Origin: Clavibacter zhangzhiyongii | GTDB lineage: Bacteria > Actinomycetota > Actinomycetes > Actinomycetales > Microbacteriaceae | Assembly (NCBI RefSeq): GCF_014775655.1 | Contig: NZ_CP061274.1 | Span: 372,001 to 436,000 of the forward strand | Length of the DNA stretch: 64,000 nucleotides | Reading direction: 5' to 3' | Part shown: piece after piece, positions 26,856-34,736 of the stretch | Numbering within the stretch: the first letter of the stretch is position 1 | Layout of the letters: every line of letters starts with the position of its first letter | Program-made: the position numbers and the translations under genes | The notes under the pieces: generated by a model | What the model was told of the DNA's origin: nothing | Database searches by the model: none | The model's input: the letters and a program-made list of their open reading frames with translations, nothing else

Positions 26856-26911
26856 TGGTGGAGAGCTCCGGAAATCGAACCAGACGAGGCACCCCGATAG
26901 GTGCGCTCCCC
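26856..26911 (-). ncRNA. 56-nt tRNA-like element with G3:U70 and ACCA end
   Basis: On the complement, 5' GGGGAGC (26911-26905) pairs with GCTCTCC (26866-26860) as a 7-bp acceptor stem in which the third pair is G:U; ACCA follows directly (26859-26856). Between them are one hairpin (GCACC and GGTGC, 6-nt loop), four nt CTCG, and a T-arm-like hairpin: TCTGG and CCGGA around TTCGATTT. G3:U70 plus A73 is the known identity set for alanyl-tRNA synthetase and is shared by tmRNA. The loop has 8 nt, not 7, and D and anticodon arms are missing. It lies about 90 nt downstream of the stop of the 26998 gene on the same strand. It could be a functional tRNA-like RNA or a decayed tRNA-Ala. Confidence 0.5.
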
Positions 26912-26997
26912 GAACGCAGGACAACGTACCGCATCGAGCCGGGCGGATGCGGCGGCGGGGGAGCCCGGTCCCGCCGACGGCCGCAGGCTGCTGTGCC

Positions 26998-27696
26998 TCA
27001 GCCGCCGACGGTGCGGACCCGGACCGTCTCGCCGCCCTCCTCCAGCTCGAACGACAGGGTCGTGCCGAGCGGGAACGCGTCGCGGAGCTCCTGCGGCTGG
27101 TCGGCCGTGACGACGAGGGCGGTGCGCGCGGGGAGGGCGCCGGAGCCGCATCCGGACGGGCCGCTCACGGAGCCGTCCTGGCCCGGGGGACCGGCGACCA
27201 GGCAGGTCGTCTCCGCACCGGGGCTGCCGGGGCCGGGCACGCGCGCCACCGAGATCCCGTGGAACGCGGCGAACAGGGAGCCGGGCACGATGGATCCGGT
27301 GTCGACCGAGAGGTAGGTGGCGTTGTCGGGCACCGGCGGCGGCTCGAGCGCCAGGACCTCGACCGTGCCGCGCTCGTCGCCGAGCCACCAGGCGGTCGCG
27401 CCCGCACCCGCGAGGGCGGCGACGACGACCGAGGCGGACCAGACGGCGGCGACGCGGGGGCGGATCCGGGGAGCGCGGCCCGGGCGTCGCCGGGGCACGG
27501 CGGCGGAGGCGAGGCCGGCCTCCTCGCCGCGCGCCTCGTCGGGCTCGCCGGGATCGGGATCCGCGGCCGTCGCCGGATCCCGCCCCTCCAGCTCCCGCAG
27601 CCGCTCGCGCGCGACCGCGTCGGCCGGGTCGGCGTCCGGCCCGAAGACCCGGCGGCGCAGCTCCGCGACCTCCGCGCGCCGGTCGTCGTCGTCCAT
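26998..27696 (-). CDS. membrane-anchored protein with an extracytoplasmic domain, unknown function
   Basis: A 232-aa protein. Residues 1-75 are charged and low-complexity (with a short DDDRRAEVAELRRRVFG helix also found in unrelated actinobacterial membrane proteins). One TM helix (VAAVWSASVVVAALAGAGATAWWL) is followed by a ~130-residue domain with two Cys (TTCLVAGP, SGCGSG), probably outside the membrane. Layout resembles anti-sigma or septal accessory proteins but no family is recognised. CACGAT ends 6 nt before the ATG. The tRNA-like element would lie in its 3' UTR. Confidence 0.7.
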   Translation of the reverse strand: MDDDDRRAEVAELRRRVFGPDADPADAVARERLRELEGRDPATAADPDPGEPDEARGEEAGLASAAVPRRRPGRAPRIRPRVAAVWSASVVVAALAGAGATAWWLGDERGTVEVLALEPPPVPDNATYLSVDTGSIVPGSLFAAFHGISVARVPGPGSPGAETTCLVAGPPGQDGSVSGPSGCGSGALPARTALVVTADQPQELRDAFPLGTTLSFELEEGGETVRVRTVGG

Positions 27697-27729
27697 CCCC
27701 GCATCGTGCCACGCGGCGGGCGATCCGGG

Positions 27730-28608
27730 TCAGCAGGCGCGGTACGCGTACCCCCGCGTGCCGACGGGCACCAGGTCGCGGTCGCGCACGATCGCGGCCG
27801 GCGCGGGATCCAGCGCGCGGATGCGGCGGCACGCGCCGGTCGCGGAGTCGCGCAGGTCGTCGGTGTACTCGACGTCGAGGACGCGCGCGCCGTAGACGTC
27901 GGTGTACGCCGCGCACTCCTTCCAGCGGTCGCACTCCTCGGCGATCGCGAAGTCGAAGCGCGCCTCGTCGCGGCCGCGGGAGCCGAGGTCGGTCGCGTTC
28001 TTCTGCGCCGCGGCGAGGCCGCGGTCGTGCGCGCGGGCGACGAGGAGTGTCGCGAACGCGAGCGCGTCGTCCTCGTCGAGGGCGCCGGCGGAGCGGGTCC
28101 ACGAGTCGAGGTTGTCGAACTCGACGGCGCGGTACCCGGCGGCCGCGCACCCGTCGATCACGGGCGCGATCCGGGCGGCGTTCGCGGTGCGGGCCGCGGC
28201 CGTGGAGACGTCGAGGATGCGCTCGTCGGGCCAGCCCGGATCCACGATCGGCTTCCCGTCGGCGCCACGCACGAGGAGGTCGGCGGGCCACTCCGCGCCC
28301 GGCTGCGTCTGGAACCCGTTGACGTAGCAGACGCCGTAGACGCCGGGAGCGGGGGCGTCGGTGCTGTCGCGCACGACGATCCCGACGCCCGTCGGCACCT
28401 TCGAGGCACCGCCGAGCTGGTAGTCGAAGCGCGTGCCGGTGGGCGGGAGGGTGACGGCCGCGGCCACCGCGGTGGAGCCGGTGGCGGTCTCCGCGACCGC
28501 GGCGACGGCCGGATCCGCGACGGCCGCCCCCGGCGGATGCGCGGGCGAGCTGCAGCCGGCGACGGCGAGGGTGGCGACGACGAGGGCCGCGGCGAGGAGG
28601 GAGCGCAT
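27730..28608 (-). CDS. lipoprotein, GH114-type endo-alpha-1,4-polygalactosaminidase
   Basis: A 292-aa exported lipoprotein: signal MRSLLAAALVVATL with lipobox LAVAGC at residues 14-19. The mature part has the GH114 TIM-barrel signatures: FDYQLGGA, GVYGVCYVNGFQTQP (family: V-C-Y-x-N/S), YRAVEFDNLDSW, LAAAQKNATDL and FAIAEECDRWKEC. Conserved acids (E-F-D-N and E-E-C) are likely catalytic. The family cleaves galactosamine-containing exopolysaccharide. TAGGGT ends 6 nt before the ATG. Confidence 0.87.
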   Translation of the reverse strand: MRSLLAAALVVATLAVAGCSSPAHPPGAAVADPAVAAVAETATGSTAVAAAVTLPPTGTRFDYQLGGASKVPTGVGIVVRDSTDAPAPGVYGVCYVNGFQTQPGAEWPADLLVRGADGKPIVDPGWPDERILDVSTAAARTANAARIAPVIDGCAAAGYRAVEFDNLDSWTRSAGALDEDDALAFATLLVARAHDRGLAAAQKNATDLGSRGRDEARFDFAIAEECDRWKECAAYTDVYGARVLDVEYTDDLRDSATGACRRIRALDPAPAAIVRDRDLVPVGTRGYAYRAC

Positions 28609-28658
28609 GGTCCGACCCTAGGCGCGCGCCACCGCCCCGTCCGCGGCCGCGCCCCCGC

Positions 28659-29072
28659 TCAGCGCACGACGCGGAAGCGCTCCATCACGATCTCGGTGTC
28701 GTCGGCGAGGCGGAACCCGGCCGGCAGCTCCGCCAGGACCTCGGCCGACGTCCAGAACCCCTCGTGCCCGGCGCGCCACTCGGCGACCGTCGTGAAGCCC
28801 TCGCCCTCGTCCACCGCGTGCGCGAGCGGCACGTCGGCCAGCCGGCGGATCTCCACGGCCGTCGTCTCGACCACGAGCACGGGCTGCCCGGCGGAGTCGA
28901 TGACCGAGCCGCGGGACCCGACGACCGGCAGCTCCTCGCCGTCGGCCGCGTACTGGGCCAGCAGCGAGCTGGTCGAGGTCTTCGCGCCCGACGCGATCGC
29001 GGCCACGAGCCGATCGCGCAGCGGACCCGGGAACGCGAACTCGACGGGCGGGAGGTCGGGGGCGGCGGGCAT
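28659..29072 (-). CDS. ASCH domain protein
   Basis: A 137-aa cytosolic protein with the PUA-like ASCH fold: FAFPGPLRDRLVAAIASGAKTSTSSLLAQY (G-x-K-T-x-T motif), PVLVVETTAVEIRRLADVPLAHAVDEGEGF and W-x-x-x-H-E-G-F-W. ASCH proteins bind RNA or hydrolyse modified cytidines; the G-x-K-T surface is intact. TACGCT ends 6 nt before the ATG on the complement, no ribosome binding site. Confidence 0.86.
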   Translation of the reverse strand: MPAAPDLPPVEFAFPGPLRDRLVAAIASGAKTSTSSLLAQYAADGEELPVVGSRGSVIDSAGQPVLVVETTAVEIRRLADVPLAHAVDEGEGFTTVAEWRAGHEGFWTSAEVLAELPAGFRLADDTEIVMERFRVVR

Positions 29073-29184
29073 GCGTCGAGCGTACGGGCGCGCCGCCCGT
29101 CAACCCCCTGCCGGACCCGGACGCCGCGGAGCGCACGGGCCAGGGTGGAAGGGACCCCACGACCCCCGAAGGAAGGCGCAGCGC

Positions 29185-30093
29185 ATGAGCGAGATCCGCA
29201 ACGGCGGCAACCAGTACGAGATCCAGGACCCGATCGCGCAGTACCCGTCCCCGCCGTTCCCGCAGCAGGAGCAGACCGGCGCGGGCGACGAGCAGCGCTT
29301 CGAGCCGACCCCCGACCACGGCCAGGACAGCTACGTCGGCTTCGGCCGCCTGAAGGGCCGCAAGGTCCTCATCACGGGCGCGGACTCCGGCATCGGCAAG
29401 GCCGTCGCCATCGCGTTCGCGCGCGAGGGCGCCGACATCGCGCTCAACTTCCTCGACGAGGAGCTCGAGGACGCACGCGACACCGCGTCCACCATCGAGG
29501 CCGACGGCCGGAAGGCTGCGCTCGTGCCCGGCGACATCTCCGACGAGACCACCTGCCAGGACATCGTGCAGGCCTCGGTCGACGCGCTCGGCGGCCTCGA
29601 CTGCCTCGTGATGGTGGCCGGCTACCAGCGCAACGAGGAGGACATCCTCGACCTCGCCACGGAGCAGCTCGACCGCACGCTGAAGACCAACGTGTACTCG
29701 CTGTTCTGGCTGAGCAAGGCCGTGCTCCCGCACCTGCCCAAGGGCGGCAGCATCATCACGACCAGCTCCTCGCAGGCGTACCAGCCGAGCGCGAACAAGC
29801 TCGACTACGCGACCTCGAAGGGCGCGATCCGCAACTTCACGCAGGGCCTCGCGCAGCAGCTCGCGCCGAAGGGCATCCGCGTGAACTCCGTCGCGCCCGG
29901 CCCGTTCTGGACCGTGCTGCAGCCCGTCGGCCAGTCCGCGGAGGACGTCGAGCAGTTCGGCTCCCAGTCGGTCTACGGCCGCCCCGGCCAGCCGGCGGAG
30001 ATCGCGGCGACCTACGTGTTCCTCGCGAGCCAGGAGTCGAGCTTCACGAGCGGCGAGACCATCGCGGTCACGGGCGGCACGCCCGTCCACTGA
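29185..30093 (+). CDS. short-chain dehydrogenase (general-stress/YhdF-like)
   Basis: A 302-aa NAD(P) oxidoreductase with a ~50-residue N-terminal extension (YPSPPFPQQEQTGAGDE...PDHGQDSYVG) typical of the YhdF/GSP39-type SDRs. GADSGIGKAVAIAFAREGADIAL is the cofactor motif; TTSSSQAYQPSANKLDYATSKGA carries Ser-Tyr-Lys; the end is SQESSFTSGETIAVTGGTPVH. In Bacillus such proteins are induced by general stress. GAAGGAAGG lies about 9 nt before the ATG. Confidence 0.9.
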   Translation: MSEIRNGGNQYEIQDPIAQYPSPPFPQQEQTGAGDEQRFEPTPDHGQDSYVGFGRLKGRKVLITGADSGIGKAVAIAFAREGADIALNFLDEELEDARDTASTIEADGRKAALVPGDISDETTCQDIVQASVDALGGLDCLVMVAGYQRNEEDILDLATEQLDRTLKTNVYSLFWLSKAVLPHLPKGGSIITTSSSQAYQPSANKLDYATSKGAIRNFTQGLAQQLAPKGIRVNSVAPGPFWTVLQPVGQSAEDVEQFGSQSVYGRPGQPAEIAATYVFLASQESSFTSGETIAVTGGTPVH

Positions 30094-30132
30094 CCCGCGG
30101 CGGTCACGGCGGCGGATCCGCGGCGGGGCGCG

Positions 30133-30720
30133 TCAGAACAGGCGCGCCCCGTCGCCGTCCCCGTCGTCGAGCGGGCGCTCGGTGCGGAGCACGGCCGGGC
30201 CGACCGTGAGGATCCCGTCGCCGAGCGGCTCGCAGCGCACGCCCCCGCGGCCGCGGAGCGCGCGGAAGGCGCCGGGCGCGAGCATCACGTCCATCCACGC
30301 GCACGGGTTCGCCGGGCGGTGACCCTGGAACTCGACGGGCCCGTCGCCCGAGTCGAGGCTGAAGCGCATGCCGCGCAGCCGATCCGCGTCCACGCCGCGG
30401 AGCAGCACGTTGCGGCGCGTGTCGACGGGATCCAGTCCCGCGTCCACCCCGAGCTCGCGCGCCACCCGCTCCACCGACTCGACCGCCATCACGGTGACCG
30501 CGGCCGTGCGGTGCGCGCGCTGGCCGAAGTAGCGGTCGCCGACGATCCCGAGGTGGGCGCGCACCCGCACCGACGTGCGCGACGGCGGCTCGCCCGGCTC
30601 GTCGCGCGGCCCGTCCGCCGGCCGGCCCTCGAGCCGGTGCACGGGCGAGGCGACGAGGTGCGCGATCTCCACGCGGGTCGCGTGCGGCAGGTCGGCCGCC
30701 GGGGCAGCGAGGTCGGTCAC
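30133..30720 (-). CDS. MOSC domain protein
   Basis: A 195-aa protein of the molybdenum-cofactor sulfurase C-terminal family: VEIAHLVASPVHRLEGRP, LGIVGDRYFGQRAHRTAAVTVM, DPVDTRRNVLLRGVD (the R-R-N signature) and CAWMDVMLAPGAFRALRGRGGVRCEPL. The conserved Cys in CAWMD would carry sulfur. Likely role: sulfur transfer or N-hydroxylated base detoxification as in YiiM. GTG 30720 is preferred to ATG 30750: TACGCT (30732-30727) ends exactly 6 nt before it and would otherwise be inside the gene. Confidence 0.84.
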   Translation of the reverse strand: MTDLAAPAADLPHATRVEIAHLVASPVHRLEGRPADGPRDEPGEPPSRTSVRVRAHLGIVGDRYFGQRAHRTAAVTVMAVESVERVARELGVDAGLDPVDTRRNVLLRGVDADRLRGMRFSLDSGDGPVEFQGHRPANPCAWMDVMLAPGAFRALRGRGGVRCEPLGDGILTVGPAVLRTERPLDDGDGDGARLF

Positions 30721-30833
30721 CTCGGAAGCGTACGCGGCTCCCCATATCACGGGGTACGCGAGGCCGGGGCGGAAGCTCCACGCGCGGTTAGGATCGAGGA
30801 GCGGCCCGGGGACGACCGCAACCGGGGGGTCAC

Positions 30834-32519
30834 GTGGGCGAGCAGGCTCCCTCCGCCGTCCGTCGCGGACCGTCCGGCCGCATCCAGGCCGCCCTCCGCA
30901 GCATGACCTTCTCGAAGCCGCTGCACGCGCAGCTCCCCTTCATCCTCAGCCTCGCCGTGCTCGGGATCGTGACGGGCGTCGGCGACCTCGCCGCGGTCTC
31001 CGAGCCCGGCTTCGTCGCGGGCACGGCCATCGCCGCGCTCGTCACGATCGTGGCGGCGATCGTGCCCTGGCAGCGGATCGACTCCGACTGGGTCGCCGTG
31101 CTGCCGATGCTCGACTTCGTGGCGCTCGCGCTCTGCAACTACGCCATCGGCGGCCAGGTGCCGTCCACCGCGTTCCTCCTCGTCTTCCCCGTCATCTGGC
31201 TGGCCTACGCCTTCGCGCTGCACGTGCTGTGGCTCGGGGCGCTCGGCACCGCGGCGGTCCTCGGGCTGCCGATCATCCGCTCGGGGGAGCTGTCGGGGGG
31301 AGCCGCCGGCTGGTCGCACCTCGTCGTCCTGCCCGTCGTGATGCTGCTCGTCGCGGTGGCCGTCAACCTCCTCGCGCAGCAGCTGATCCGGCAGCACGCC
31401 CGGCTGGAGGAGCTGCGGCACGAGCTCACGGGCACGCTCGTCGACCTGCAGGAGCGCGAGTCGATCATCGACGGCGTGCTCGACGCCATCGACGACACGG
31501 TCATCGTGCTCGACGCCCGCGGTCGCATCATGGTGCGCAACCGCGCGGCCGTGGACCTCATGGCGCTCGCCGACCCGGCGGATCCCGACGACCCGTTGGT
31601 CGGCCGCCTCGTGTACGAGGAGGACCGCACCACCGTCGTCCCGCCCGAGCGGCAGCTCGTCGCGCGCGGCCGCGCGGGCGAGGTCTCCGGCCGCGAGGTG
31701 TACTGGGTCGGTGACGGCGGCGCCCAGAAGGCCGTGCTCGAGTCGCTCTCCCCGCTCGTGGACGCGTCCGGGCGCCACTTCGGCGCGGTCCTGGTGGGCA
31801 CGGACGTCACCGCGCTCGCGCTCGCCGTCACCGAGCGCGAGGAGTTCGTGGCGAGCGTCTCGCACGAGCTGAAGACGCCGCTCACCTCGATCCTCGGCTA
31901 CGTCGAGCTCATCGCCGACGACCTCGAGGAGGAGGACCTCGAGGACCGGATCACCGCGGCCCGCCTCGCCATCGTCGAGCGCAACGCGCAGCGCCTCCTC
32001 GGCCTCATCGGCGACCTGCTCACGGCCGCGCAGCACCGGCTCGAGGTCAACCGCAACCTCGTCGACGTCGGCGAGATCGTCGAGAACGCGCTCGACGTGA
32101 TCCGCCCGCACGCGCAGGCCAGCGGCGTCGCGCTCGTCGAGCCCGAGTACGAGGAGCTCGTCGCCGAGGTCGACGCCGTGCGCATCGGCCAGGTGCTCGA
32201 CAACCTGCTCAGCAACGCCGTGAAGTACACGCCGGAGGGCGGCACGGTCACCACCGAGGTCGGCGTCGACGGCGACCACCTCGAGGTGCGGGTCACGGAC
32301 GACGGCGTCGGGATGTCCGACGAGGACACGAGCCAGCTCTTCACGCGCTTCTTCCGCACCAGCACCGCGCGCGCCAGCACGGTCGCGGGCGTGGGGCTCG
32401 GCCTCAGCATCACCCGCTCGATCGTGGACGCGCACGACGGCACCATCGAGGTGCGGAGCGCGCTCGGCGCCGGCACCACGATGCGCGTGCGGCTGCCGCT
32501 GCGGGTCGCCGAGGACTAG
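30834..32519 (+). CDS. membrane sensor histidine kinase
   Basis: A 561-aa kinase. N-terminal half: about six TM helices (ILSLAVLGIVTGVGDL through VVLPVVMLLVAVAVNLLAQ) forming a MASE-like sensor; a coiled helix; a PAS domain (ESIIDGVLDAIDDTVIVLDARGRIMVRNRAAVDLM); HisKA with His344 in VASVSHELKTPLTSILGYVELI; HATPase with N box NLLSNAVKYTPEGG, G1 DDGVGM and G2 GVGLGLSI. All boxes are intact. GTG 30834 has GGGGGG upstream; TAGGAT at 30789 is a likely -10. Its partner is probably the response regulator at 33684. Confidence 0.92.
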   Translation: MGEQAPSAVRRGPSGRIQAALRSMTFSKPLHAQLPFILSLAVLGIVTGVGDLAAVSEPGFVAGTAIAALVTIVAAIVPWQRIDSDWVAVLPMLDFVALALCNYAIGGQVPSTAFLLVFPVIWLAYAFALHVLWLGALGTAAVLGLPIIRSGELSGGAAGWSHLVVLPVVMLLVAVAVNLLAQQLIRQHARLEELRHELTGTLVDLQERESIIDGVLDAIDDTVIVLDARGRIMVRNRAAVDLMALADPADPDDPLVGRLVYEEDRTTVVPPERQLVARGRAGEVSGREVYWVGDGGAQKAVLESLSPLVDASGRHFGAVLVGTDVTALALAVTEREEFVASVSHELKTPLTSILGYVELIADDLEEEDLEDRITAARLAIVERNAQRLLGLIGDLLTAAQHRLEVNRNLVDVGEIVENALDVIRPHAQASGVALVEPEYEELVAEVDAVRIGQVLDNLLSNAVKYTPEGGTVTTEVGVDGDHLEVRVTDDGVGMSDEDTSQLFTRFFRTSTARASTVAGVGLGLSITRSIVDAHDGTIEVRSALGAGTTMRVRLPLRVAED

Positions 32520-32570
32520 GCCGTCCGCACCCGGACCTCGCGGCCCGATCCTTGCGGCGACGGACTTGAG

Positions 32571-32595
32571 CCGATCTTGTCCACAACTTGATCGG
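32571..32595. promoter_or_regulatory. dyad with an embedded DnaA-box-like sequence
   Basis: CCGATC (32571-32576) and GATCGG (32590-32595) are inverted around a region containing TTGTCCACAA, itself an inverted repeat whose first nine bases match the high-G+C actinobacterial DnaA box. It precedes the short ORF and Hpt-like gene by about 75 nt and follows the kinase stop by 50 nt. Confidence 0.5.
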
Positions 32596-32670
32596 ATCCC
32601 GCATGCGGCGCTGCCAGGCTCGGTGATCGACGGGGACCACCCCGTCCGACACGAGCGATCGAAGGACCGG

Positions 32671-32808
32671 ATGACCCCCCACGACCACCCCGCGAGCGGC
32701 ACCCGAGCCGCCCGCACCGGGTGCCGTACCGGGTCGACGGCTGCGCTGCCGGTACCCGACGGCGGCCGCCCCGGTCCTTCCGATCGTCTCGTCGGCGGCC
32801 GGGCGTGA
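32671..32808 (+). CDS. short ORF (45 aa) coupled to the Hpt-like gene
   Basis: ATG 32671 has GAAGGA 5 nt upstream. The 45-aa product (MTPHDHPASGTRAARTG...) is rich in Pro, Gly and Arg with no recognisable domain. Its TGA overlaps the GTG of the Hpt-like gene by 4 nt, the coupling seen in true operons of this window. It may be a translated leader that sets Hpt-gene expression rather than a functional protein. Confidence 0.4.
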   Translation: MTPHDHPASGTRAARTGCRTGSTAALPVPDGGRPGPSDRLVGGRA

Positions 32809-33479
32809 ACGCCCATGCCGCCCGTGCCCCGCAGATCCCCCCGCTCCTCGACGTCCGCGTCCTGGAGCAGCTGCTGGTCGAGCTGTCGGACGAACCCGGC
32901 CCCGCCCGCCTGTCCGTCGTTCCCGCGACGGACGCCCCCGCTCCGCCCCTCGGCGCCCCCGCGCCGGGGAGCGAGAGCCCGCCGCGCGGCCTCCCCGAGC
33001 CGCGCCGCGGGACCCCGTCGTCCGGATCCCTCCGTCCGGACGACAGCCTCGCGACCCGCGGTGCCCCCGCACCCGGGCGCGACGCGGCGCCGGCCGGATC
33101 CCCCCGTCCGGTCGGCGCCCCTTCCCCTCGCGTCCCCGCGTCCCCCGCGCACGCGCTGACCGACGGGCAGCACGCCTGCGTCGACTTCCTGCGCTTCTTC
33201 GTCGACCTGTGGCCGAGCCGCTGGGAGCGCGTCGACCGCGCGGTGCGCGCCGACGACTGCGCGGCCGCCCTCGACGCCTGCCTCAGCGTGAAGAGCTCGG
33301 CGGCGATGGTCGGCGCGCTCCGCCTCAGCGGCGTCGCGAGCGACCTCGAGCGGGCGATCCGGGCGAACGACCCGACCGCGTCCCGCGCCCTGCTCCCGCA
33401 GCTGGGCGAGGTGGGCGAGCGGAGCATGGACGCCATGCGCTCGTGGATCCGCGCCGAGGCGGGACACCCGCCCGACTAG
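32805..33479 (+). CDS. Hpt-like domain protein lacking the phospho-histidine
   Basis: A 224-aa protein. Residues 1-35 contain a short helix (LLDVRVLEQLLVELSDEPG), 36-120 are Pro/Arg/Ser-rich linker, and 125-224 form an Hpt-type four-helix bundle: VDFLRFFVDLWPSRWERVDRAVRADDCAAALDACLSVKSSAAMVGALRLSGVASDLERAI. In Hpt proteins this block reads H-x-L-K-x-S-A-x-x-x-G-A; here the His position is Leu (CTC; His would be CAC), all else is kept. It therefore cannot relay phosphate in the usual way and may act as a decoy or dimerisation partner of the neighbouring kinase or regulator. Confidence 0.7.
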   Translation: MNAHAARAPQIPPLLDVRVLEQLLVELSDEPGPARLSVVPATDAPAPPLGAPAPGSESPPRGLPEPRRGTPSSGSLRPDDSLATRGAPAPGRDAAPAGSPRPVGAPSPRVPASPAHALTDGQHACVDFLRFFVDLWPSRWERVDRAVRADDCAAALDACLSVKSSAAMVGALRLSGVASDLERAIRANDPTASRALLPQLGEVGERSMDAMRSWIRAEAGHPPD

Positions 33480-33594
33480 ACCCGTGCGCGCAGCCGACCC
33501 GACGGCCGACGCGCACGCCCGATCGGCTCCCGCGACAGGCCGGTCGGTTCGACGGACCGGGATCCCACCCGAGGGGACCCCGATCCACGGCGCA

Positions 33595-33626
33595 GCTGCC
33601 GCGGAGCCCATCGGCTCCGCGGCAGC
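33595..33626. terminator. perfect 14-bp hairpin between convergent genes
   Basis: GCTGCCGCGGAGCC (33595-33608) and its exact complement (33613-33626) flank the loop CATC. It lies between the stops of the Hpt-like gene and the response regulator and can serve both strands. No T-tract follows. Confidence 0.8.
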
Positions 33627-33683
33627 CCCTCCCGCCCGACGTCCGCCCGGCCCCGCGCGGGATCCGCCGCGGCGGGACGCGCC

Positions 33684-34595
33684 TCAGTCGCGCGGCGGCG
33701 CGAGCCGGTAGCCGACGCCGCGAACGGTCTGGATCCACCGCGCCTGGCGCGGGTCGTCGTGCAGCTTCCGGCGCAGGTTGCCGAGGTGCACCTCGACGGC
33801 GCGCTCCTCGGGCTCCGTGGAGGAGGAGACGGCGTACGAGCCGCTGCGGATGTCGCGCACGAGGTCGCCCTTGGTGCGCACCCGGCCGCCGCTCGCGAGG
33901 ATCGACGCGAGCAGGTCGAACTCGGTGCGCGTGAGGTCGACGGGCTCGCCGTCGACCGTGACATGGCGCGTGCCCTCGTCGAGGACGAGGCCGTTGTGGC
34001 GGAGGACGTCCTCGGCGTCCTCCGCGGGCGCGGATGCGGGCGCCGCCTCGGCGGGCATCGCGGGGGAGACGACGGTGGTGGTCGCGAAGGCGGCCGGCTG
34101 CACGGGCTCGTCGGCCGGCGCGGCCGGCGCGGCGCCCGGGGCTGCCGTGGCGTCCGCGGTGTCGGCGGCCACGGCCGCGACGCCGGCCGCGGGCGTGGAC
34201 GCGCCCGCCTGCGCCTCGCCGCCGCCGCGCGGTCGCCGCATCATCGCGGAGATGCGGGCGCGCAGCTCGCGCGGGCGGAACGGCTTCACGATGTAGTCGT
34301 CGGCGCCGGCCTCGAGGCCGAGCAGGGTGTCGACCTCCTCGCCCTGCGCCGTGAGCATGACGATGTAGGCGTCGCTCACGAGGCGGATCCGGCGCGCGGC
34401 CTCGAAGCCGTCGAAGTCGGGCAGTCCCACGTCGAGCGTGATGACGTCGGGCGCGACCTCCTCGGCGAGCCGCACGCCCTCGGCGGCCGTGCCGGCCGAG
34501 TGCACGGCGAAGCCGCCCTGGCGCAGGACCACCTCGAGCAGCTGGCGGATGTCGCCGTCGTCCTCGATGACCAGTGCCACACGTCCGCTGTCCAC
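33684..34595 (-). CDS. OmpR/PhoB-type response regulator with a long linker
   Basis: A 303-aa regulator. Receiver residues: acid pocket E11-D12-D13, phospho-acceptor D55 in ITLDVGLPD, T82 and K104 (IVKPF). A C-terminal winged HTH (residues ~195-300: VLRHNGLVLDEGTRHVTVDGEPVDLTRTEFDLLASIL...VRTKGDLVRDI...VEVHLGNLRRKL...RGVGYRL) binds DNA. Between them is an Ala/Pro-rich linker of about 75 residues, where family members have 5-20. GTG 34595 has GAGGGGG upstream. Likely partner of the kinase at 30834. Confidence 0.92.
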   Translation of the reverse strand: MDSGRVALVIEDDGDIRQLLEVVLRQGGFAVHSAGTAAEGVRLAEEVAPDVITLDVGLPDFDGFEAARRIRLVSDAYIVMLTAQGEEVDTLLGLEAGADDYIVKPFRPRELRARISAMMRRPRGGGEAQAGASTPAAGVAAVAADTADATAAPGAAPAAPADEPVQPAAFATTTVVSPAMPAEAAPASAPAEDAEDVLRHNGLVLDEGTRHVTVDGEPVDLTRTEFDLLASILASGGRVRTKGDLVRDIRSGSYAVSSSTEPEERAVEVHLGNLRRKLHDDPRQARWIQTVRGVGYRLAPPRD

Positions 34596-34736
34596 TACCG
34601 CCCCCTCGCAGGCCGCGCGCCGGGTGCACGCGGCCGAACCCCCCGGATCCGCGTGAGACGCGCCGGTCCTCCCACGGTAGCGGACCCCCGAGGGGCGGCG
34701 ATCCGCGGTCGAGGTCCCGCGGGCCGCGGGCGCGGA

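Noticed and set aside
26845-30093. A 1082-codon plus-strand frame ending in the SDR gene
   Set aside because: Only the last 303 codons (from 29185) have a ribosome binding site and match a family; the upstream part lies antisense to three supported genes.
30747-33611. A 954-codon minus-strand frame opposite the sensor kinase
   Set aside because: Low-complexity shadow of the kinase and Hpt-like genes; no domains, no ribosome binding site.
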